A stretch of 64,000 nucleotides of DNA, from positions 8,251,001-8,315,000 of the forward strand of contig JANTQA010000070.1 in the NCBI GenBank assembly GCA_027625915.1, in the 5' to 3' direction. A program made the position numbers and the translations under genes. The stretch comes from Anaeramoeba flamelloides (lineage: Eukaryota; Metamonada; Anaeramoebidae). Positions 56,667-64,000 of this stretch are shown piece after piece (the first letter of the stretch is position 1; each line of letters opens with the position of its first letter). The notes below the pieces were generated by a model. That model ran no database searches. It saw only the letters and a program-made list of their open reading frames with translations, and had not been told where the DNA came from.

Positions 56667-59133
56667 ACCTCCTTATTTCTTTCGATGTCTATTTATTTTG
56701 ATCAATTTTTTTTAACATTTTTGTTTATTTAAAGTTAACATTAAAGTCGGTTTCAAAAAGTGCGACAAAAATTTTTCAATATAGCCCTGAAAATATGCCA
56801 ATTGTTGTTTTTGATCTATTTTATAGATAATTTTGAAAATATTTTTGGAACACTTTTTGAAAATGGCTTTTACATAAAAATTGAATTGAATTTTAAAAAA
56901 AATGAAAATATTTTAACTAATTTTTAAAAAAAAACAAACAAGAAATTGATAAATAAAACCCAACATCCAAAATTTTCATTTTATATTTTATTATTAAAAA
57001 AAGTAAACCAGTGTTTATAAACGTATGTTGGTGCCTTAAGATTTTCTTTTACTGATATTTGTTATTTTAAAAAAAGATATTTTCTTAACGATATCTCTCT
57101 CTATTTTTTTTTTCTATTATTTGATATTCCTTTCATTTGGTATTGTAAATTCATATAAAATACATCACTATATCATAGAAGGGGGGTAAACAAATAAATG
57201 GTCTAACAATTTACAATTTATGTCTTGTAATTGTTATTAAAAAATACTGTCAATTGGAATCAGGAGTAACAAATTTTATAAAATGGATGAAAAATGTAGT
57301 ATTTTTTTTCTCAAAAAAATTGAGTATTGAATTTTTTCTGTTCAAAATTAAAAATAAAATTGAGTAAATAAGTTTAAATTGAATCAAATATTACATAAAA
57401 GATCAATAAATAATAATTTTTTTTTTTTTAATCAATTTTTTCATTTTTTTTTTATTACAATTTTTAAATTAATATTGTAAATATTTTTTTATCCATTCAC
57501 GTTCTCCTTTTTATTTAAACTTCCTAATATTTGGTTTCAATAAATTATTTTAATGATTTAATTTTACAGAAATTTTGGTAATCAAAGTTGGTAAAATGTA
57601 CTGACTGGATTTAAAAAAAAAACATATAACATAAATGGGGTAACCTTCAAAAAAAGATTTAAAAGTGGATAGAATAAAGAACACTTGATGAATCATTGTA
57701 TCTGGACAACGGAAGGGGGGGTAATATAAATAATACCCACAACCAGTAGAGTATTATCTAACAAATATTTTTTTTCTGAAAATAACTAATATAAATATTC
57801 CAAAAAAAGTTATTTTTGATGGTTTTTTTTCTCTTGGTTTTCAAAAAAATAATACGAATTATCTCATATTGATATCAAAAGGTAATTTATTTAGTTTTGA
57901 AGGACTGGACGAAACAAATTTAATCTATTAAAGGGGGGGTGGTTTGAAATGGATACATTCAAGAAGTCCAATTTAAAGAGTAGTCTAAGAAAAAAAGATC
58001 ATCAGAAGTAATTCAAAGGTAATTTCGTTTTCTGAAAAAAAATTGAAAAGATAGTATAAAATCGATTTTTTAAAAAAAAATATTTAATTAAATGAATAGT
58101 TTGATTTTACAACTTATTTCTAGATATTTTAAATAAATTGGTAACAGAGATTTGGTTTCATAATAAAGAAACCAAAAATAATTCTTTTTTAGGTTTTGAA
58201 TTATTTATTATTGGGTATAAATAAGGAAATTAAAAAAATTAAAAAAAAGTTACTTTTTTCAATTTTTGAAATATGAATTTTTAAATATTGTATTACGATT
58301 ATTTTGGTTTCTGACATTTGAGATGCAAAGTGAATTTAAAAAAATATTTCCAAAAATTATTAATTTTTAATTGTGATCATCAGTAGAAAAAACAAATATT
58401 TTATAATATAATAATATTTAGAGCAGTGAAAAAAATACCGGACAAGATTTTTAATTGTGAATATTAGTAAAATTATTATGTAATTTCATTTATTTACAAT
58501 CAAATTCCTTTTTTTAAGAATCGAACTTTTTCAATTATAACTCCCCCACTGATTAGAATGATGATTGATGAAATCACACTTGTTCAAAACACCATTCAAT
58601 CAATCAAAAAACAAGAAGAAAAATTATCATTTTCCAAACTCGAATAAACCTCAATAAAACTGGATTGTTTTTCAAAAAAAGTTGATCATCATTAGGCTAT
58701 CAAATAATTACTTGAGTATTCTAGAGACACCTTACTTTGATGAACTTTAGGTAGGTTTATTACTCATCTCATAAAAAAATTAGTTATTTATAATAAGGAT
58801 TTCATTAAAATTAGACAAAAATTTTACTAATACTCACAATTAAAAATCTTGTTCGGGATTTTTTTCAGGTCAGGTATTTTTTTCCCGACTATTTAAGAGA
58901 TTTTTTTGAGCCATTTAAACTATATTAAGTCAAACTAAACAAAAATACTTTTAATTTTAGTATATTTTAATTGTATATTAATATAACGTGACACAAAAAT
59001 CTGAAAATTAAAAAAATAAGCACTTGTAAAAAATAAGAAGAAAAAAATATTTTAAAATACAGTTTATTTATTAAAAGTCAAAATTGAACAATTTAAAGAA
59101 AAGTATTTAAATTATTTCTCACAATTCCATTTT
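56667..59133. other. Intergenic region between convergent PI31 and Ras genes
   Basis: No gene is seen. Three G tracts of 6-7 bases lie at 57181, 57715 and 57933. An inverted-repeat element occupies 58425-58890. Confidence 0.55.
58425..58890. mobile_element. 466 bp inverted-repeat element
   Basis: AACAAGATTTTTAATTGTGA-type sequence pairs across the ends: the left arm has GACAAGATTTTTAATTGTGA then ATATTAGTAAAATT, the right arm the inverse. The right end carries an extra AAAAAAATACC duplication. An internal stretch (ITPPLIRMMIDEITLVQNTI near 58535-58600, stop after SFSKLE) reads as coding-like but has no recognised match. Confidence 0.75.
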
Positions 59134-59733
59134 TTACATGAGAGAACACCTGATTTTTCTTTTTTTTTTCTTGGAAGTTTTTTTCATTTTTTTACCGTTT
59201 TGAGATTCTTCTTTTTCTAAAAGTTTTTCGTTTTGAATTTTAATTTCTCTAACTAAACTAAAAAAAGATTCGTCGACATTGATTCTAAATTTTGCTGAGG
59301 TTTCAAAAAAGGGGCAATCATAAGTTTTAGCTAAATCTTCTCCTTCTCCTCTTGAAATTTGTCTTTGATTGTCAAGATCACTTTTATTGCCAACAATGAT
59401 GATTGGGACATTGTCTGAATCTTTTACTCGTGAGATTTGTTCGCGAAATGTTGCTACTTCATCAAAGGAGCTTCTGTCTGTGACAGAATAAACAATTAAA
59501 AAGGCTTCCCCGCTCCTCATATATGAATCTCTCATTGCTGAATATTCTTCTTGCCCAGCTGTGTCAAGAATGTCTAAAAGATGCGTTTCTTCATCAATTT
59601 TTACTTGTCTTCGGTATGCATCTTCAATCGTTGGATCATATTCTTCAATGAAATGTGATTGAACAAATTGGATTGTCAAAGAAGATTTTCCAACACCACC
59701 TCCACCAACAACAACTAATTTTTCATTATTCAT
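59134..59733 (-). CDS. RAS: Ras-family small GTPase
   Basis: Single exon, 199 residues, collinear with human H/K-Ras through the G domain. The P-loop is GGGGVGKS (residue 11 Gly for Ala). The effector loop is [11 protein letters not shown]; switch 2 is [16 protein letters not shown] with Gln61 present. Base specificity motifs are NKSD and ETSAK. The hypervariable tail is strongly basic ([15 protein letters not shown]) and ends CSLM, a CaaX box that by the known rule would be farnesylated at Cys196. It should therefore be a plasma-membrane GDP/GTP switch with a polybasic second signal, as in K-Ras4B. The MAPK gene 20 kb away is a possible pathway partner, but no link can be read from sequence. 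Catalytic residues are intact. Confidence 0.96.
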   Translation of the reverse strand: MNNEKLVVVGGGGVGKSSLTIQFVQSHFIEEYDPTIEDAYRRQVKIDEETHLLDILDTAGQEEYSAMRDSYMRSGEAFLIVYSVTDRSSFDEVATFREQISRVKDSDNVPIIIVGNKSDLDNQRQISRGEGEDLAKTYDCPFFETSAKFRINVDESFFSLVREIKIQNEKLLEKEESQNGKKMKKTSKKKKRKIRCSLM

Positions 59734-61621
59734 TTTTTAAAGCTTTGATTTGTTATTTTTTTATTTGGAAAAGTTTTTTTTATGTTTGAAAAAAGAATGT
59801 ATTTTTGTTCGTTATTTTTTGTTTAAAATTAGATTTTTAGCTTTTATTCAAACTCAAATTTATCTTTAAAAATGAAAGTACTCTTCAGATTTTCAAAAGA
59901 TAGAAAGATTAAAGGATTTTTCTGAAAATAAATATGTTTTTTTTTTTTTTTTAAATGTTGTTGGGGTAGTTTAAGTTTTTTTATTACTAACAGGTTTGGA
60001 GAATATTCGACAGAAATATCAAATTAATTCATCACAAAATCACAAAGAAGAATTGTAACAATGGTTTTTGAGAAATCTGTTTATCATAATGTTTTTTTTA
60101 CCCTTGTATTTTGATCAATTCACTTCGAGATAATAATTGTCAATTAACCACTACTAAAATCAATTTAACTTTTGAGTTAAAAAACATCACCATTATTTTT
60201 TTGATTGTTAAAAGAAATAATGAAATAGTGTTCTTCATAAGATTATTTTAAGAACCACAGAGACTTATTTACACTTTCTTCTCAAATTTTCCAATTTATA
60301 TTACCCTGATTTGAAATTTAAATGTGATAAAAGTTTTAATTGATTATCTTTTTTGATTTTCGATGATCTTTCTTTTATTTAAGTTCTTTTTTATCTAAGA
60401 GTGTCAACAAAAAAGAACCAAACCAAGAAGTGAAATAACTAATAATAATCTATTTCTTTGAAAGTATCTTAATTCAAAAAGAAAGCGAATTACAAGTGGT
60501 AATTAAAACTTTAATTATTAAGAAACCTGTCTTGGAGTTTTCCCAGAAATCTGTTCTAGGTGTGCTACAATTTATCTGTATTGTCCTTTTTTTAATTCTA
60601 CTAGATATTCGGTAAAAGAGAAACCTTGACTAAACTCAGAAATTTAGATATCTGAAAAAAAACTGCAGACGAACTTATATCCCTTTTGAATTTCAAATAC
60701 TAACATTCATTGTAGTGGAAATATTTGATAAAACTATCTATTGTTAATTAAATTTCAGATTTTATTCTCAATTTGTCTGTCAAAAGAGATCACTTGAGAA
60801 GAACAAAGAAAATCTTGAAATTCTTTTTTTTACTGTAAAAATCAAAATTAGTTGCTATCAAAAATAATTAAAAATTTTATATCCTTATATTGCTGACCAA
60901 CAGAATATATTTGTTTGTTATTCTACTTTTTACATTTAAAATTGATTTTTTACAAATAATAGCCCAATTTCCTTTGATAAAATAATTTGTAACAATAATT
61001 TAAATATTTCTCGTAAGAATACAAAAAAATTGAAAAGAAATGAACTCTCTTAATGTTGAAATATATATCTACTCATGTCCAATAAATTTTTAAGATCCAA
61101 GTATTGCAGACCGTCTCTAAAAGTGTTTATTTCAAAGTTTCTGAATCAAAAAGTATTTAATCCTTTTCAGTTACAAGTACAAAATAAAATTTCAACCAAA
61201 TTGATACTAGGTGTCTGTTTTCTTTTCAAAAAAACAATTTTGGTCAATCTACATAAATACTTTCAGCTTAAATTTCCACTTTGTATTTGCAAAAATGTTT
61301 TTTACTCGCTTTGGAGAAAGAATTTTATGGGATTAAATTCATAGAAAAATTGAAAATTAGTCAATAACAGGGCTCTTGTTAATAGAAAAGCTTTGAAAGT
61401 TGGTATATGAGAAACAAAAAAATAAAAATTGAACCAAAAAGTATTAATCTATTTTGTAGTTTTATGGTGAATAAAAATCTCGAAAAATATTTAGTAAAGT
61501 ATTAATCTTTTCCAACACTTCTAGAATAAAAATGAAAAACACAAGTAAAATCGAAGTGAAATTCTAAAATTGTTTTTTCATTTTCTTTTACTTTTCTACA
61601 ATTAAATTTTTTTAACATAAA
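59734..61621. other. Intergenic region between divergent Ras and eS27 genes
   Basis: No gene is supported. An 89-codon ORF at 61075-61344 (MSNKFLRSKY) lacks any recognised domain and is probably chance. Confidence 0.5.
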
Positions 61622-61630
61622 ATGAGCGTA

Positions 61631-61669
<39 letters not shown>

Positions 61670-61967
61670 TTTAATCTTTGCTTTTTTTTTTTTTGTTATC
61701 CTTTAAAGATCTGTTATTTAATTGTGAAGGAAAAATGTTTATTAAACAATCAACCAAACAAATTTTTTTCTTTTAAAAATTAAAATTAAAAACAAAAGGC
61801 TGAACGTGATTTACTTAATATCGATCTTGAAGATGAAGATAAAAAACATAAAATGAAAAGAATTGTTCCAACACCAAATTCTTATTTCCTTGATGTTCAA
61901 TGTTCAAGATGTTCAATGATGTAAGTTTTTTTTTTTTTTCTTTAACTTTTTCCTCAAAGAATAAGCT

Positions 61968-61999
<32 letters not shown>

Positions 62000-62210
62000 C
62001 CTTTCTTTTGCTTTTTAAAATCTTTTTTTTCTAAAACAACAAACATTCTTTTTCTAAAAACCCAAAATTACAAAAAACAGCTCAATTGTTTTTTCACACT
62101 CACAAACAATTTTCAAATGCCCAAAATGCCAAACTGTTCTTGCAAGACCATCTGGTGGTAAGGCTACAATTTCACCAAAATGTAGATTTAGAAAGAAAAT
62201 TAATGACTAA
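61622..62210 (+). CDS. RPS27: 40S ribosomal protein eS27
   Basis: Three exons, 61622-61627, 61799-61920 and 62081-62210, give 85 residues (human 84). Exon 1 is only ATG AGC, then GTAAGC; exon 2 follows AAAAG and starts AERDLLNID. The AT+C codon joins exons 2 and 3 in phase 2. The protein reads KRIVPTPNSYFLDVQCSRCS, ISIVFSHSQTIFKCPKCQTV, then LARPSGGKATISPKC. The C4 zinc ribbon is Cys37, Cys40, Cys56, Cys59. Human eS27 aligns throughout (KRLVQSPNSYFMDVKCPGC; TVFSHAQTVVLC). eS27 is a small-subunit protein near the mRNA exit. Intron 1 contains a T45 tract. Very short first exons are common in ribosomal protein genes of many eukaryotes. Confidence 0.95.
61634..61678 (+). repeat. Poly(T) tract, 45 bp, in eS27 intron 1
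   Basis: The longest homopolymer in the window, six bases after the donor of the first intron. The length may be affected by sequencing. Confidence 0.85.
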
Positions 62211-62436
62211 AATAACCAAAAGAAAAAAAAAAATAATACCTTTTTTTCTAATTTTTTGTGATTTCAATCTGATAAATGTCTATCAGTTCCGTTTTTCACA
62301 GACGATTTTTTTTTAGATCAAAATAAAAAGCATACATTTGGTTAAAAATTTGTTTTTTTATTTTCTTTATTTTATTTTTTTTTTTTGTCTTTTTTGAAAA
62401 CAAACTTTCTTGAAAAAAACTAAAAACTAAAAACTT

Positions 62437-62793
62437 TCATTCGCCATCTGAAACAAACCTACACAAAAGATATTTGCAAGTCCACAAGAATCCCATTTTT
62501 TTTATCAGACCAACTTTCGAAAACAAACGTTCAAGGAAACGGAATTGTCTTTTTCCAAAAAAAGAGCAGTTTATTGAAAAGCAAATTCTTTTTATTTCTG
62601 AGTGCTCTCTTTTTTTTCTTTTTTTTACTTTTTTTTTTGATTTTTCATTTTTTTCATTATCTTGTTTTTCACAAAACAAATTTGTTTTGTGCATTATACA
62701 AGAATTAATGCATCCTCTTTTGACGGTCGGATCAAAACTTTCTTTCAGGCTCAAGAAGTCTGTCACTAATACCCCATAGATTTGGTCCAACAT
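62437..62793 (-). CDS. Hypothetical protein, 118 aa
   Basis: ATG at 62793, open for 118 codons, with a strongly basic middle (KSKKKVKKRKKREHSEIKR) and eight cysteines spread through it, ending TCKYLLCRFVSDGE. It is less A/T-extreme than its surroundings. No family is recognised. It would be convergent with eS27, 226 bp apart. A second frame on the opposite strand (62474-62779) is also open, which lowers confidence in either. It may be an exon of a larger gene or a chance ORF. Confidence 0.3.
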   Translation of the reverse strand: MLDQIYGVLVTDFLSLKESFDPTVKRGCINSCIMHKTNLFCEKQDNEKNEKSKKKVKKRKKREHSEIKRICFSINCSFFGKRQFRFLERLFSKVGLIKKMGFLWTCKYLLCRFVSDGE

Positions 62794-64000
62794 ATACGGG
62801 AGGAAAATTTAAACCATAGAATTCAAAATACCCTTAATTATTAATTAATTTTGGGACTTAAATTCTGTGGGATATTACTATTTTTAAAATTTTAATTGCT
62901 TTTTTTTATTCATTTGGCTTCTTTTTTTGTTTGTTTTTAGAGTTTTATTCCGAAAAATAATGACTGTGTATTCTAAAATTTGTCGTGTAATAGAAGATTT
63001 TGATTTTTATGCAAGTTTGTTTGAGTTTATTTTTCAATTGGATAATTAACTAGAGAAAAAATTAATTTTATTTGGTTTTCGATTTTATTCTTGACTATTA
63101 GCCAAAATAATTTGATAATAGTACTACACAAGAGTAAATATGAAATGCTGTAAAAAATCTAGTTTTTACATTTTTAGAGATAAATAAAAATTTTGATGCA
63201 TTTACCCCAATTTTAGTAATAATAAAAGATATCTATGTTTTCATTTTTGGGATAAAATGGATTTTAAATAAAAAATTGTTTGGTAAATACCTATACATTG
63301 CTTGAAAAATGATTTTTTGTTTTTAAATTAAAACATTGGTATTCACGAAACGGTTTGTTGATTAAAAATATTAGTAGTCTATCAAGATAATCAGAATTTA
63401 TATTTACTATTCCCCTATTGTGGGTAAATGCATCAAAATTTTTATTTATCTCTAAAAATGTAAAAACTAGATTTTTTACAACATTTATATTTACTCTAGT
63501 TTACTGATAAATTCATATAAATATCTGAAAAAATTTTTAATTTGTTTCCCATTTTACAAATTTTTTTACACATGCTTGGAATAAAGCATTCCGTTGTTAT
63601 AAATGTTAAGAATTTTTGAAAAATTAGGTTTAATTCAAAAGATTTTTTATCACGAATAGCTGGATTATTTGAGTTAATTTAATACAAAAATAAAAATTGA
63701 ATTAAAAATTTTCTTGAATAAATGTGAATTTAACAGTATTTTAAATTAATACCAAAATCTATCTGGAAGCAAATGACTTGATTTTTATATTTCAATTTCA
63801 AACAATAGGTTTTTACGAAATTATTTTTGTAAAATTCTTATGATATAGGAAGTAATTTTTAATCTAAAATTTAACAAACAAAAGTTTTTCAATAAAGAAT
63901 TAAATCTAATCTCATGTAAAGAAGAAGTAATTATATCAAATTTTATATATCAGAACAAGAAATACCTGATTTTTTTCTTTTTTTCTTGATAAATTTTTTT
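62794..64000. other. Right edge, non-coding
   Basis: Apart from the inverted-repeat element at 63129-63500, nothing is recognised. Confidence 0.5.
63129..63500. mobile_element. 372 bp element with ~80 bp near-perfect inverted ends
   Basis: The left arm (about 63129-63207) runs from AGAGTAAATATGAAATGCTG to TTTTGATGCATTTACCC; the right arm (63422-63500) is its inverse with only a few differences. The centre of about 215 bp is non-coding. The fine match of the arms implies recent insertion or arm conversion. Confidence 0.85.

Noticed and set aside
61075-61344. 89-codon ORF upstream of eS27
   Set aside because: No domain, no splice context and composition like surrounding non-coding DNA.
1-64000. 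LTR retrotransposons, LINEs, Polintons or other virus-like elements
   Set aside because: No reverse transcriptase, integrase, capsid or DNA polymerase motif and no long direct terminal repeats were seen.

Overview
The window is nuclear DNA of a very AT-rich eukaryotic microbe. Coding regions use the standard code (TAA and TGA act as stops), introns are GT-AG, and proteins carry long Asn/Lys/Glu/Ser low-complexity inserts. The gene set is a complete eukaryotic one with no bacterial operons. The codon bias, the ankyrin style and the Ras protein with a CSLM prenylation box would suit an amoeboid protist (Anaeramoeba-like or an amoebozoan), but that is inference; nothing here fixes the species.

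Ten well-supported genes were read, several assembled from exons too short to stand out alone. Left to right they are: an ankyrin-repeat protein (1561-2502, minus, 3' end uncertain); a WD40-BAR-SH3 protein (6685-9410, plus, 2 exons); a TBCK homologue (14268-16901, minus); a TRAPPII subunit of the TRS120/TRAPPC9 family (18014-27888, minus, 3 exons with a 5.8 kb first intron); MOB1 (32121-33262, plus, 4 exons); a MAP kinase with a TQY activation motif (35174-39003, minus, 3 exons); a SAPS/PP6 regulatory subunit (40950-52298, minus, 9 exons, introns up to 6.1 kb); proteasome regulator PI31 (55725-56666, plus); a Ras GTPase (59134-59733, minus); and ribosomal protein eS27 (61622-62210, plus, first exon of two codons). 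One further ORF at 62437-62793 is unassigned. The proteins fall into membrane traffic (TBCK, TRAPPII, BAR-SH3), signalling (Ras, MAPK, MOB1, PP6 subunit), proteasome control and translation. They are unrelated neighbours, not a cluster.

Most remaining DNA is transposon-derived. At least six families of short elements with terminal inverted repeats occur, several TA-flanked and Tc1/mariner-like by their ends. None encodes an evident transposase. They sit both between genes and inside the long introns, so introns fall into two classes: about 70-230 bp, and 2.3-6.1 kb swollen by repeats.

The most unusual items are (1) the WD40-BAR-SH3 architecture and (2) a composite element made of a 10-bp-period array (consensus GTGCCGTAGA) followed by a large hairpin. 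Its stem sequence differs between copies yet stays self-complementary within each copy, and all copies seen lie in the long introns of minus-strand genes.
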